From Granulicella rosea (GTDB taxonomy: Bacteria; Acidobacteriota; Terriglobia; Terriglobales; Acidobacteriaceae), in contig NZ_FZOU01000004.1 in assembly GCF_900188085.1 (NCBI RefSeq), positions 1 to 64,000 on the forward strand: a DNA stretch of 64,000 nt, read 5' to 3'. The number at the start of each line of letters is the position of its first letter. The stretch's first letter is position 1. Below, piece after piece: positions 44,757 to 53,517 of the stretch. Made by a program: the position numbers and the translations under genes. Below the pieces are notes generated by a model. That model was given only the letters and a program-made list of their open reading frames with translations, did no database searches and had not been told where the DNA came from.

Positions 44757-45718
44757 GACGCCCCTGGCTTACCTCCCTCATCCCGCTCTACTCCGCCGGA
44801 CTCATGACGAAGAGCGCCCTGCTCGACGCGGGTGTACTGAAGCAGCGCCGCCTGCAACGCCCGGTCATCTCCATCGGCAGCCTCTCCGCAGGCGGCGCGG
44901 GCAAGACCCCCGTCGTCCTCATGCTCGCGCGCCTGCTCACCGAGCGAGGCTTTGTAGTCGGCATCCTCTCGCGCGGCTACGGGCGCATCACCAAAGACGT
45001 CCTGCCGGTCGAACTGGCGAACGACGGCCTCGACGCGGCCCGCTTCGGAGATGAACCGACCGAGATGGCACAAGCTGGTCTCCGCGTCTTCGTCGGCTCG
45101 GACCGATTCGCCGCCGGGACGCTGGCCGAATCCACGAGCCTCCAAACCATCCACCTGCTCGACGACGGCTTCCAGCACCGCAAGCTCGCCCGCGACCTGG
45201 ACATCGTCCTGCTCACCCGCGCGGACATCGAGGATCACCTCCTGCCCGGCGGCAACCTGCGCGAGCCGCTCTCGGCGCTCAAGCGGGCGAAGATCGTCGT
45301 CGTCCGCGAGGAAGAAGATCTCGCCGGGCTGGCCGCGGCCTCGGGCGCAGCGGTATGGGTCGTCCGTCGCCGCCTGCGCCTGCCGCCAGACAGGCCCACG
45401 CGGCCGCTCGCCTTCTGCGGCATCGCCCGGCCGGAGAGCTTCTTCGCCATGCTTCGCGAGGCCGGCTGCCCCGTCGTCGGCCGCGAGGCCCTGCCCGACC
45501 ACCACATCTATGACGAGGACGACCTCACCCGCCTCGTCAACCTCGCCCGCGCGAGCCACGCCAACGGCTTCATCACCACCGCGAAGGATGCGGTCAAGCT
45601 CGATCTCGCGCGGCTGGCGAAGGTGGGGCCGGTCGCCGTCGCCCGGCTGGAGGTCGAGCTGCTGGACGCGGAGACCGCGCTGGAACCAGTGCTGCGACTT
45701 CTTCGTACCACCTCGTGA
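44753..45718 (+). CDS. lpxK: Tetraacyldisaccharide 4'-kinase
   Basis: The 321-residue kinase phosphorylates the 4'-position of the lipid A disaccharide. The Walker A-like GSLSAGGAGKTPVVL near 46-60 is diagnostic, followed by ILSRGYGR, DEPTEMA, LDDGFQHRKLARDLDIVLL with the second catalytic Asp region, and LPGGNLREPLSAL. The ATG overlapping the waaA stop (ATGA) is taken; a GTG at 44741 would overlap more. It is the second gene of the waaA-lpxK-heptosyltransferase operon, though LPS genes here are in the order transfer then kinase. Confidence 0.93.
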   Translation: MRRPWLTSLIPLYSAGLMTKSALLDAGVLKQRRLQRPVISIGSLSAGGAGKTPVVLMLARLLTERGFVVGILSRGYGRITKDVLPVELANDGLDAARFGDEPTEMAQAGLRVFVGSDRFAAGTLAESTSLQTIHLLDDGFQHRKLARDLDIVLLTRADIEDHLLPGGNLREPLSALKRAKIVVVREEEDLAGLAAASGAAVWVVRRRLRLPPDRPTRPLAFCGIARPESFFAMLREAGCPVVGREALPDHHIYDEDDLTRLVNLARASHANGFITTAKDAVKLDLARLAKVGPVAVARLEVELLDAETALEPVLRLLRTTS

Positions 45719-45730
45719 GAAGATGACCAC

Positions 45731-46798
45731 TTGGGAATTCCCACTCCAGACCGGACTCTGCGCGTCCTGATCGTTCGGATTGGCGCGATGGGCGACGTCG
45801 TCCACGCGCTGCCGGCGGTGGCGGCGCTGCGTCGCGCGCTGCCGGATTGCCATCTCGGCTGGGCCATCGAGCCGCGCTGGAGCGAGTTGCTGGAGACTCG
45901 GCGCAGCATGCCCGGCGCGCCGCGCGGCCCGGAGAAGCCCCTCGTGGACCGCGTCCACCCGGTGCCGACCCGCGCCTGGAAGCAGCGCCCCGTCTCCCTT
46001 GCCACCCTGCGCGAGATCGTCACCCTGCGGCGCGAGATGCTGGCCGAGCGCTACGACCTGTGCGTCGACCTGCAGGGGTCGATCCGGTCTTCGATCGTCG
46101 GTTGGCTGGCCGGGGCGCAGCGCTTCTTCGGACCGGAGGCGCCGCGCGAAAAGCAGGCCCGCTGGCTCTACGGGACGCCTTTCGCCACGTCGTCCGCCCA
46201 TGTGATCGAGCAGGCGTGCGAGCTGCTGGGCGCGGCTGCCGGTCTGCCGCTCAAGCCCGCGACGGTCGAATTTCCCCGCGAGGCGCGTGCCGAGCTATGG
46301 GCCAAGTCCTTTCTGGAGTTCGAGTTGAAGAGCCAGCCCTACGTCGTGCTGGCCCCCACGGCGGGCTGGGGGGCGAAGGAGTGGCCCGCCGAACGCTACC
46401 GCAAGCTGGCCGCCGCGCTGGGGGCCGCCGGGCTGTCGGTGGTGGTGAACGCCGTGCCCGGCAAGATGGGCGTGCCGGACTCGATCGCGCTCGGCGGCGT
46501 GGCGAAGATCGCCGTCTGCAACCTGCCGCATATGGTCTCGCTGCTGCGGCACGCGAGCCTAGTCATCGGCGGCGACTCCGGCCCGATCCACGTCGCCGCC
46601 GCGCTGGGCCGGCCCGTGCTTTCTCTCTTCGGCCCGACCGATCCGGCGCGGACCGGTCCGCTGGGCGAACGCGCCCGGACGCTGCGGCACCCCGGCAGCA
46701 TCACCGACCACCGCAGGCATCGCGCGACGGAGGAGGGGCTGGCGAAGATCGGCGTCGACGAGGTGCTGGGCGCGGCGCTGGAGTTGCTGGTGCGTTGA
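45731..46798 (+). CDS. ADP-heptose:LPS heptosyltransferase (WaaC/WaaF family, GT9)
   Basis: A 355-residue GT-B enzyme. It starts with the family N-terminus VLIVRIGAMGDVVHALPAV and contains RYDLCVDLQGSIRSSIV, VLAPTAGWGAKEWPAERY and the signature GGDSGPIHVAAALGRPVLSLFGPTDPARTGP. It adds heptose to the Kdo of the LPS inner core. It starts at TTG (45731), 12 bases after lpxK, with weak AGAAG before it; no ATG precedes the conserved strand. The heptose position (I or II) cannot be decided. Confidence 0.88.
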   Translation: MGIPTPDRTLRVLIVRIGAMGDVVHALPAVAALRRALPDCHLGWAIEPRWSELLETRRSMPGAPRGPEKPLVDRVHPVPTRAWKQRPVSLATLREIVTLRREMLAERYDLCVDLQGSIRSSIVGWLAGAQRFFGPEAPREKQARWLYGTPFATSSAHVIEQACELLGAAAGLPLKPATVEFPREARAELWAKSFLEFELKSQPYVVLAPTAGWGAKEWPAERYRKLAAALGAAGLSVVVNAVPGKMGVPDSIALGGVAKIAVCNLPHMVSLLRHASLVIGGDSGPIHVAAALGRPVLSLFGPTDPARTGPLGERARTLRHPGSITDHRRHRATEEGLAKIGVDEVLGAALELLVR

Positions 46799-46806
46799 CG
46801 AAAAGA

Positions 46807-46833
46807 CAGAAGCAGATTCCCTGCGGGAATGAC
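46807..46833 (-). repeat. 27-bp repeat, inverse copy of the one at 23412
   Basis: The unit in the heptosyltransferase-ICMT gap is base-for-base the reverse complement of 23412-23438, starting GTCATTCCCGCAGGGAATC on the minus strand. Such identity over 23 kb suggests recent spread or homogenisation. Confidence 0.65.
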
Positions 46834-46877
46834 AAACAAGAGAAGCAACAGCGACAATACAGAGACTGGAGTGTGGA

Positions 46878-47468
46878 TTGGCGGAGCGGACAGGCTGGCA
46901 GAAGGTTGCAAAACGGATTCGCGTGCCCATGGGGTTCGTCTTTGCGGCGGTGTTTCTCTGGCTGGCGCGGCCTACCGGCAAGACGCTCGGGCTTAGCCTG
47001 CTGCCGGTGCTGGCCGGGCTTTGGCTGCGCGGGTATGCGGCGGGCTATGTGCGCAAAAACGCAGAGCTTACGACCACCGGGCCGTACGCCCACACGCGCA
47101 ACCCGCTCTACCTTGGGTCGATGCTGATCGCCTTCGGCTTCGCCGGGGCGGCGGCGAGCTGGTGGATCCTGGGCTCGCTCGCGCTGCTTTTCGCGGCTAT
47201 CTATATTCCAACGATCCAGGGTGAGGAGGGCTATCTCCGCGCGCACTTTGCCAACTTCGACGAATACGCCGCAAAGGTTCCGCGTCTGCTGCCCCGCCTG
47301 ACGCCCGCGCCCACCACGGCCGAGCGCGGCAGTTTCTCCCGCAAACTCTACCTCCACCACCGCGAGTACAATGCTTCCATGGGCGCCGGCGCGATCTATT
47401 TCGCGCTGGTTATCCGGCTCCTATGGGAGAAGCACGCCTTCATCGCCGGCGTTGCAGGTCCGCGATGA
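46878..47468 (+). CDS. Isoprenylcysteine carboxyl methyltransferase (ICMT)-family membrane protein
   Basis: At 196 residues it shows the ICMT/PEMT-type membrane methyltransferase pattern: GLSLLPVLAGLWLRGYAAGY, TTGPYAHTRNPLYLGSMLIAFGF, WILGSLALLFAAIYIP and EEGYLRAHFANFDEYAAKVP. Four helices are expected. The bacterial substrate is unknown; prenylated proteins are not expected in bacteria, so the name reflects fold only. It begins at TTG (46878) with GGAG-like sequence upstream. It precedes DUF3108 in the same rightward gene string. Confidence 0.8.
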   Translation: MAERTGWQKVAKRIRVPMGFVFAAVFLWLARPTGKTLGLSLLPVLAGLWLRGYAAGYVRKNAELTTTGPYAHTRNPLYLGSMLIAFGFAGAAASWWILGSLALLFAAIYIPTIQGEEGYLRAHFANFDEYAAKVPRLLPRLTPAPTTAERGSFSRKLYLHHREYNASMGAGAIYFALVIRLLWEKHAFIAGVAGPR

Positions 47469-47523
47469 GCGTCCCGGGGCATCGGAGCAGCACCCAAAAT
47501 CTACGTACTGGACGGCGCCCAAC

Positions 47524-48345
47524 TTGCTGAAACGCTGGAACCTGAGCCTTCTCGCTCTCCTGCCCATCCTGACGCTCCCCGCTACGGCCCGCGCCCAGCT
47601 ACTCGGACTGGGCAGACCGGCCGTCCCGGTGGTGATCCCCACGCTGCAGCCGCCGCCCGCGGACTACGTCTTTCCCCAGCACCAGACGCTCACCTACTCG
47701 GTCGACTGGCGCGTCTTCACCGCCGGCACAGCCGTCTTCCAGATCGACCAGGCCGGCACGCAGCAGAAGGTCTCGGCGACGGCGGACACCATCGGCAACG
47801 TCAACATGCTCTTTCCGGTGGTCGACAAGTTCCAGGCTGGCTTCGACACGAAGACCGGCTGCTCGACCGGCTTCAGCAAGCAGTTGCAGGAGGGCCGGCG
47901 CAAGGTGAACTCCGAGCTTGCGTTCGACTACGCCGCCGGCAAGCAGACCCAGACCGACCGCAACATGGTCAAGAACACCCAGACCACCAAGATCGCGAAC
48001 ATCCCGGCCTGCGTCGCGGACTCGCTTTCGGCCATCTTTTACGTCGCCAGCCAGAAGCTCGCCGTCGGCCAGCAGTTTCGTCTGCCTCTGGCCGATTCCC
48101 TGCGCACGGTTACCGTCACAATGGTCGTCGAGGGCAAGGAAGAGATCAAGACACCCGCGGGAACCTTCCAGACCATCCGCGTGCAGCCCAAGGCCGACGA
48201 AGGCGTGGTCAAGAATCGCGGCAACATCTGGATCTGGTACACCGACGACGCGCGGCACATCCCGGTGCAGATCCGCGCGCGGGCGACTGGCAGCCTGTTG
48301 TGGGGCACCATCACCTTTCACCTGCAGTCGATCGAGACCAAATGA
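47524..48345 (+). CDS. DUF3108-family exported protein
   Basis: The 273-residue protein has a signal peptide (LLALLPILTLPATARAQ). The DUF3108 body follows: TLTYSVDWRVFTAGTAVFQI, ATADTIGNVNMLFPVVDKFQ, ACVADSLSAIFYVASQKLAV and TPAGTFQTIRVQPKADEGV, with the late WIWYTDDARHIPVQIRARAT. DUF3108 proteins are periplasmic and thought to bind or process polysaccharide or lipid ligands, but function is not proven. Start: the TTG at 47524 places the signal peptide correctly; the frame to 47371 runs over the ICMT gene. The stop overlaps the DUF2007 start (ATGA). Confidence 0.82.
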   Translation: MLKRWNLSLLALLPILTLPATARAQLLGLGRPAVPVVIPTLQPPPADYVFPQHQTLTYSVDWRVFTAGTAVFQIDQAGTQQKVSATADTIGNVNMLFPVVDKFQAGFDTKTGCSTGFSKQLQEGRRKVNSELAFDYAAGKQTQTDRNMVKNTQTTKIANIPACVADSLSAIFYVASQKLAVGQQFRLPLADSLRTVTVTMVVEGKEEIKTPAGTFQTIRVQPKADEGVVKNRGNIWIWYTDDARHIPVQIRARATGSLLWGTITFHLQSIETK

Positions 48346-48599
48346 GCGAGATAGACGAAGAGCTGGTCACCGTGGGCAAATATCTGGAACCCGCCGACGC
48401 CCACATGGCCAAGGGCCTGCTGGACTCCGCCGGGATCGAGTGCTTTCTGCAGGGCGAGCAGGCGAACTCCCTGCTGGCCTCGGCCTTTCGCGTCCGGCTG
48501 CGGGTGCGCCATGCGGACGAGGACGCCGCAAAGGAGATGCTCGCCGGCGAGGTAAGCATCGGCAACCAGTGGGAGGCGGCAAATGACGACGAAGCCTAA
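48342..48599 (+). CDS. DUF2007-family small protein
   Basis: An 85-residue cytoplasmic protein matching DUF2007: LVTVGKYLEPADAHMAKGLLDSAGIECFLQGE followed by VRLRVRHADEDAAKEML. The family is sometimes called putative signal-transducing, with no proven role. It overlaps DUF3108 at its start (ATGA) and queC at its end by 17 bases, so three genes are translationally chained. Confidence 0.8.
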   Translation: MSEIDEELVTVGKYLEPADAHMAKGLLDSAGIECFLQGEQANSLLASAFRVRLRVRHADEDAAKEMLAGEVSIGNQWEAANDDEA

Positions 48600-49281
48600 G
48601 GCGGTCCTGTGTCTTTCGGGCGGCATGGACTCCTGTGTCTGCGCCGCGCTGGCCGCGCGCGACCACGAGGTCTACGCGCTGCACTTCAGCTACGGCCAGC
48701 GGACGGAGGCGCGCGAGCTGCGGGCGGCGACCGACATCGCGCGGCTGATCGGCGCGAAGGAGTTCATGCACCTGAAGATCGACCTCTTCCGGCGCATCGG
48801 CGGGTCGGCCCTGACGGATGCGAATATCGCCGTGCCCGACGCGGCGGAGGACGAGACGCAGATCGGCGCCGAGGTGCCCGTCACCTACGTCCCCTTCCGC
48901 AACGCGCACTTCCTCTCCGCCGCCGTAAGCTGGGCGGAGGTCATTGGCGCGAAAAAGGTGCTGATCGGCGCGGTCGAGCAGGATAGCTCCGGCTATCCCG
49001 ACTGCCGGCCGGCGTACTACGCGGCCTTCAACGAACTCATCCGCCAGGGAACGAAAGAGGGCGATATTCAGGTCGAGACGCCGCTGATCGCGCTGCGCAA
49101 GAAAGAGATCGTGGAGCTCGGAGTTGAAGTGGGCGCCCCCTTCCATGTAAGTTGGTCATGCTACGCGGGCGAGCGAGAGGCCTGCGGAGCGTGCGAGAGC
49201 TGCGCTCTCAGGCTGCGCGCGTTCCGCGAGGCCGGAGGCGTCGACCCGATTCCATACGCATCCGGAGCAGGCCGCATCTAA
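48583..49281 (+). CDS. queC: 7-cyano-7-deazaguanine synthase
   Basis: The 232-residue enzyme turns 7-carboxy-7-deazaguanine into preQ0 with ATP and ammonia. SGGMDS (12-17) is the PP-loop, ALHFSYGQRTEAREL and AEVPVTYVPFRNAHFLSAAV are family motifs, and the C-terminal zinc site is C193, C201, C204, C207 (CYAGEREACGACESC). It completes the pathway with queD and queE at 26.8-28.5 kb. No queF or tgt was seen, so whether the product is queuosine or DNA 7-deazaguanine cannot be told here. Confidence 0.95.
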   Translation: MTTKPKAVLCLSGGMDSCVCAALAARDHEVYALHFSYGQRTEARELRAATDIARLIGAKEFMHLKIDLFRRIGGSALTDANIAVPDAAEDETQIGAEVPVTYVPFRNAHFLSAAVSWAEVIGAKKVLIGAVEQDSSGYPDCRPAYYAAFNELIRQGTKEGDIQVETPLIALRKKEIVELGVEVGAPFHVSWSCYAGEREACGACESCALRLRAFREAGGVDPIPYASGAGRI

Positions 49282-49341
49282 TCCGTTTTTGGTTGTCTTT
49301 GAAGTGATTTCGAGAGAGAAGCGCAGAGAAAGCGCGGGAGA

Positions 49342-50520
49342 ATGACTGTGAAGAAGATATCTGGATTCAAGGCCTGGAGCCTGGCAGCCGCCGCAACGCT
49401 GGCGATGCCCTCCATCATGCTGGCTCAGCCGGCGCCCGCGTCTGTCCATGGACACGCCAGCAACCCCGCCGGCATCGCATTTCCCGTGGGCGGCGAGGTC
49501 CGCTTCACCAAGGACAAGACCAGCGACCCCAAGGATCGCAAGTACCCCTACGCCTTCCCGCTCGATGCACAGGGCAGCTTCAAGGGTACGGGCCTCGCGC
49601 CCGGCGACTACGTCGCGGTCGTCTTCGTGGATGGCAAGACGGTCGACTTCACCGAGGTCACCCTGGCCGCCGGCGACGACAAGGACATCAACCTTGACGA
49701 GACCCGCAAGGAATACACGGACAAGATGACTCCCGAGGAGAAGAAGAACCTCGAAGAGTTCAAGAAGAAGAACGCCGAGGTGATGGCGGCGAACGGTAAG
49801 GTCGCCAACCTGAATGCGGCGCTCGCCTCCGCCCGCGCCGACAACAAGGCCGGCAACTACGACAACGCGATCAAGACCATGAGCGACGCGACCGCGCAGA
49901 AGCCGGACGAAGCCGTCCTGTGGGTGACGCTGGGCGACGCGCAGTTGGGCGCGGCCAACGCAGCCCAGAAGGCCGCGCGCGACGCGCACACGTCGACGAT
50001 GGACGTGGCGATCGTCGAGAAGTTCAAGATCGCCGCAGCCTCTTATGAGAAGGGCATCGCGGCCAACGCAGCCTCGAAGAAGCCGAACGCGGAGCTCGTC
50101 GGCGTGGCGTACAACCAGCTCGGCCAGTGCTACGGCAAGGCGGGTGAGACGGCCGAATCGTCCGCGGCGTACGAGAAGGCGGTCGTCGCGCAGCCCACGC
50201 AGGCCGGTATGTACTACTTCAACGAGGCGGCCACGCTCTTCAACGCGGGCAAGACGGACGAAGCCGTGGTCGCGGCGGACAAGGCGATCGCCGCCGATCC
50301 GAAGCGCGCCGAGGCCTACTTCATCAAGGGCCAGTCGCTCGTCGGCAAGGCCTCGGTGGACCCGAAGACGCAGAAAATCGTCGCACCTCCGGGCTGCATG
50401 GAGGCCTACCAGAAGTACCTGGAACTGGCGCCCGATGGCCCCCACGCCAAGGACGTCTCGGACATCCTCACCGGCTTCGGCCAGACGGTCAAGTCGAGCT
50501 ACAAGGCAGGCAAGAAGTAG
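49342..50520 (+). CDS. Exported TPR protein with carboxypeptidase-regulatory-like N-domain
   Basis: The 392-residue protein has a signal peptide (AAAATLAMPSIMLAQ). The first domain (about 35-120) resembles a carboxypeptidase regulatory-like beta sandwich (GGEVRFTKDK, GSFKGTGLAPGDYVAVVFVD, VDFTEVTLAAG). A charged helix (EEKKNLEEFKKKNAEV) follows, then TPR units (LASARADNKAGNYDNAI, VAYNQLGQCYGKAGETAES, YYFNEAATLFNAGKTDEA, AEAYFIKGQSLVG). Similar proteins are frequent in acidobacteria; function is unknown. A GTG at 49348 is better spaced from GGGAG than the ATG at 49342. A strong terminator follows. Confidence 0.78.
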   Translation: MTVKKISGFKAWSLAAAATLAMPSIMLAQPAPASVHGHASNPAGIAFPVGGEVRFTKDKTSDPKDRKYPYAFPLDAQGSFKGTGLAPGDYVAVVFVDGKTVDFTEVTLAAGDDKDINLDETRKEYTDKMTPEEKKNLEEFKKKNAEVMAANGKVANLNAALASARADNKAGNYDNAIKTMSDATAQKPDEAVLWVTLGDAQLGAANAAQKAARDAHTSTMDVAIVEKFKIAAASYEKGIAANAASKKPNAELVGVAYNQLGQCYGKAGETAESSAAYEKAVVAQPTQAGMYYFNEAATLFNAGKTDEAVVAADKAIAADPKRAEAYFIKGQSLVGKASVDPKTQKIVAPPGCMEAYQKYLELAPDGPHAKDVSDILTGFGQTVKSSYKAGKK

Positions 50521-50538
50521 CTTCCATGTTCTAAATAA

Positions 50539-50569
50539 AAGCCCCGAGGCGTGGACCGCTTCGGGGCTT
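50539..50569 (+). terminator. Intrinsic terminator after the TPR gene
   Basis: AAGCCCCGA pairs with TCGGGGCTT (50539-50547 with 50561-50569), and CGCTTTT follows. The hairpin is 18 bases after the stop and 29 bases before moeA, so moeA must have its own promoter or read-through. Confidence 0.85.
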
Positions 50570-50598
50570 CGCTTTTCGTACCTGCCCCGGAGTACCGT

Positions 50599-51825
50599 AT
50601 GACCTCCTCCCCCTCCGTCGTTCTGGACTTTGAAGCTGCGGTCGCCCTGATTCAGGCGCACGCCCGCACCCTGACGCCGCCGGTCGAGTTCGAAGAGCTG
50701 GAGCTGCTGGCGACGCAGGGCAGAATCCTCGCCCAGCCGGTCGCGGCCGATCGCGATCAGCCGCCCTTCGACCGCTCCACCCGCGACGGGTACGCGGTGC
50801 GCGCGGGCGCCTTCTCCTCCGGCACGCGCCTTGCCGTCGTGGGCATGCTGCGCGCGGGCGAGCTATGGGCCGGCGAACCGCTCGCCGAGCGCCAGGCCAT
50901 CCAGATCATGACCGGCGCCCCCATCCCCGCCGGCGCCGACTCTGTCGCCATGGTCGAGCACGTCGTACCCGGCGAAGCGATCGTGCATGCCGCCGAAGGC
51001 CGCCGCGTCGCCGTGGGCGAAAACATCGTCCCGCGCGGCAGCGAGGCTCGCGCCGGCGCCGCCGTTTTGCCCGCCGGCGTGCGCATCGGCGCGGCGGAGA
51101 TCGCGCTCGCCGCGGCCTGCGGACGCCCCAGGCTGAGAGTCTTCCGCCGCCCGCGCGTCGCTATCGTCGCCACCGGCGATGAGCTCGTCGAGGTCGATCG
51201 CGCTCCCGGCCCGCAACAGATTCGCAACTCCAACAGCTACACCCTCGCCGCGCTGGTCGCCGCAGCCGGGGGCGAACCTGTCCGGCTGCCGATCACGCCC
51301 GACCGCCGCCAGGCCGTCGCGGCATCGCTCGACTCCGCGCGCCAGTGCGACCTCATCGTCTTCTCGGGCGGCGTCTCCATGGGCGAATACGACCTGGTCG
51401 AAGAGGTTCTGCTCGCCGCCGGCGCTGCGTTCCACTTCACCGGCGTACGTATGCAGCCCGGAAAACCCGTCGTCTTCGGCCAAATCGAGAGCCAGATCGG
51501 CAAGCAGTACCTCTTCGGCCTGCCCGGCAACCCCATATCCACCCAGGTGACCTTCCACTGCTTCGTCGAGCCGCTGCTGCGCGCGATGTGCGGCGGCGAG
51601 GTGCGCGGACCGGGCTTCGCCCTCGCCACGCTGGCGGACGCCGTGCCTGCGAAACCCGGTCTCACCCGCCTGCTTCCGGCCCGCATGGACCTGACCCGCG
51701 TCCGGCTCGTCGGCTGGCAGGGTTCGGGCGATCTGACCGCGAACGCCCACGCTAACTGCTACGTGGAGCTGCGGCCCGGCGCGACCTACGCCGCTGGAGA
51801 CTTCGTCCGCGTGCTGCTGCGCTGA
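50599..51825 (+). CDS. moeA: Molybdopterin molybdotransferase MoeA
   Basis: The 408-residue enzyme inserts molybdate into adenylylated molybdopterin. Domain signatures are PPFDRSTRDGYAVRAG, IMTGAPIPAGADSVAMVE, VPRGSEARAGAAVL, IVATGDELV, QIRNSNSYTLAALV, VFSGGVSMGEYDLVEE, and KPVVFGQI with LFGLPGNPISTQVTF. Length is normal. The start at 50599 removes 16 residues belonging to the terminator region. A GTCATCTCGACC-type repeat separates it from moaC, but both are in the Moco pathway. Confidence 0.93.
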   Translation: MTSSPSVVLDFEAAVALIQAHARTLTPPVEFEELELLATQGRILAQPVAADRDQPPFDRSTRDGYAVRAGAFSSGTRLAVVGMLRAGELWAGEPLAERQAIQIMTGAPIPAGADSVAMVEHVVPGEAIVHAAEGRRVAVGENIVPRGSEARAGAAVLPAGVRIGAAEIALAAACGRPRLRVFRRPRVAIVATGDELVEVDRAPGPQQIRNSNSYTLAALVAAAGGEPVRLPITPDRRQAVAASLDSARQCDLIVFSGGVSMGEYDLVEEVLLAAGAAFHFTGVRMQPGKPVVFGQIESQIGKQYLFGLPGNPISTQVTFHCFVEPLLRAMCGGEVRGPGFALATLADAVPAKPGLTRLLPARMDLTRVRLVGWQGSGDLTANAHANCYVELRPGATYAAGDFVRVLLR

Positions 51826-51844
51826 CAGGCTGGCCAGAACTGCC

Positions 51845-51882
51845 GTCATCTCGACCGAAGCGAAGCGCAGTGGAGAGATCCC
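51845..51882 (+). repeat. Intergenic repeat of the GTCATCTCGACCGAAGCG type
   Basis: One copy lies between moeA and moaC. Its CGACCGAAGCG part is shared with the pgm-side hairpin at 10695-10734. No regulatory function is implied. Confidence 0.55.
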
Positions 51883-51917
51883 CGCATCTCGTCTTGCCAT
51901 TGAATTACCCTGAACCC

Positions 51918-52379
51918 ATGGACAAACTCTCCCACTTCGACGACGCCGGCCAGGCCCACATGGTCGACGTCAGCGCCAAGGCCGCCACCCGCCGCGAGGC
52001 CACCGCCGGCGCCTTCGTCGAGCTCTCCGACGCCGTGCTCGCCGCGCTGCCGCAGAACCCCAAGGGCAACCCGCTCGAGGTTGCGCGCTTCGCCGGCATC
52101 CAGGCCGCAAAGCAGACCTCGACGCTTATCCCTATGTGCCACCCGCTCGCGCTCAGCTTCGTCGACGTGCAGGCCACGGTCGTGGCGGGCGGCGTCGCCA
52201 TCGAAGCCACCGCGGCCACCACGGCCGGCACCGGCGTCGAGATGGAGGCGATGGTCGCCGCATCGATCGCCGCGCTCACCGTCTACGACATGACCAAGGC
52301 GCTCGACAAGAGCATCCGCATCCGCGAGGTCGTGCTGCTGCGTAAGAGCGGCGGCAAAAGCGGCGACTACCGCCGCTAG
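51918..52379 (+). CDS. moaC: Cyclic pyranopterin monophosphate synthase MoaC
   Basis: The 153-residue protein forms cyclic pyranopterin monophosphate in molybdenum cofactor biosynthesis. Motifs are SHFDDAGQAHMVDVSAK, ARFAGIQAAKQTSTLIPMCHPLALS with the conserved CHP, EATAATTAGTGVEMEAMVAAS and TVYDMTKALDKSI. Start at the ATG at 51918; the frame to 51870 covers a repeat. It is followed 61 bases later by a DUF4034 gene. Confidence 0.95.
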   Translation: MDKLSHFDDAGQAHMVDVSAKAATRREATAGAFVELSDAVLAALPQNPKGNPLEVARFAGIQAAKQTSTLIPMCHPLALSFVDVQATVVAGGVAIEATAATTAGTGVEMEAMVAASIAALTVYDMTKALDKSIRIREVVLLRKSGGKSGDYRR

Positions 52380-52440
52380 ATTTTGCTTGCCCTGGCTGCC
52401 GGGGCCAACGTAGGCTGGTTGCGTTCGCTGGAGCGCTGCC

Positions 52441-53478
52441 ATGCTGAATCTTCGTTCTGCCCGATTCCTTCTGCCACTCGCCGCCATTCTGCTGTTGCAG
52501 CCGAGCCGCGCTCGCGCGCAGGCTGCGGCGCCGCCTGCATCCGACGCCGACGAGCAGGCGTTCAACAAGCAGGAGAAGCGCTGGATCAAGGAGGTCGAAG
52601 CCGACCTGATCGAAGAGAAGTTCGACGACCTGGAGCGCATGGCCGACGAGTACCGCCGCGACCGCACGCGCCTGCCCGGCGGCGAGTGGAAGCTCCGCGT
52701 CTTCTACGGCGCGCTCGATGCCCCGCAACTGACCGACCAGGACAGCGTCGACCATATCGCTCACCTCGAACACTGGATGCTGAAGCGGCCGGAGTCGATC
52801 ACGCCGCGCATCGCGCTTTCGACCAGCCTGCACCGCTGGGCATGGGTCGCGCGCGGGAACGGCATGGCCAACACGGTCACGGCCGAGGGCTGGGAGCTCT
52901 TCAACAAGCGCATCGCCGAGTCGCAGATGGTGCTGACCAACTCCGCCAACCTGCATGCCATGTGCCCGCAGTGGTACTCCGAGATGATGACCGTCGGCCT
53001 GGCGCAGAGCTGGGACGAGGCCCGCATACGCGACACCTTCGAGCGCGGCATCCAGCTCGAACCCGATTACTACTACCTGTACAAGCAGTACGCTAACTAC
53101 CTGCTGCCCAAGTGGGACGGCAAACCGGGCGAGGCCGCCGCCTTCGCGAAACGCTCGGCCGATAAACGCGGCGGCGACGCGGGCGACATGCTCTACTTCC
53201 AGATCGCCTCCACCCTCATCAGCCGGAGCAACGGAAAATTCCCCGTCGAGCAGATGGACTGGAAACGCATCCAGCGCGGCGCCGAGGTGCTGCAGACCCA
53301 GTTCGGCGCAACGCGCAAGACCGCCAATGTGCTCGCCTACATGGCGTATAAGTACAAGGACGCAAGCACCGCGCGCAAGCTCTTCGCCTCGATCGGCGAT
53401 GACTGGGCGCGTGGCGTCTGGCGCGATAAGCAGTATTACGACCGCGCGCGGGACTGGTCGAACGGGCATAACTTCTAA
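52441..53478 (+). CDS. DUF4034-family exported protein
   Basis: A 345-residue protein with a signal peptide (LLPLAAILLLQPSRARAQ) and a helical-repeat body. DUF4034-like features are FDDLERMADEYRRDRTRLPGG, WKLRVFYGALDA, LSTSLHRWAWVARGNG, MVLTNSANLHAMCPQWYSEMM and FERGIQLEPDYYYLYKQYANYLLPKWDG. The domain is found in bacteria with no proven function. GGAG precedes the ATG. It is convergent with egtD, 39 bases apart. Confidence 0.78.
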   Translation: MLNLRSARFLLPLAAILLLQPSRARAQAAAPPASDADEQAFNKQEKRWIKEVEADLIEEKFDDLERMADEYRRDRTRLPGGEWKLRVFYGALDAPQLTDQDSVDHIAHLEHWMLKRPESITPRIALSTSLHRWAWVARGNGMANTVTAEGWELFNKRIAESQMVLTNSANLHAMCPQWYSEMMTVGLAQSWDEARIRDTFERGIQLEPDYYYLYKQYANYLLPKWDGKPGEAAAFAKRSADKRGGDAGDMLYFQIASTLISRSNGKFPVEQMDWKRIQRGAEVLQTQFGATRKTANVLAYMAYKYKDASTARKLFASIGDDWARGVWRDKQYYDRARDWSNGHNF

Positions 53479-53517
53479 CGAAAAGCCCACGCGTCCACCG
53501 AAGGCAAATCGCCCGAA

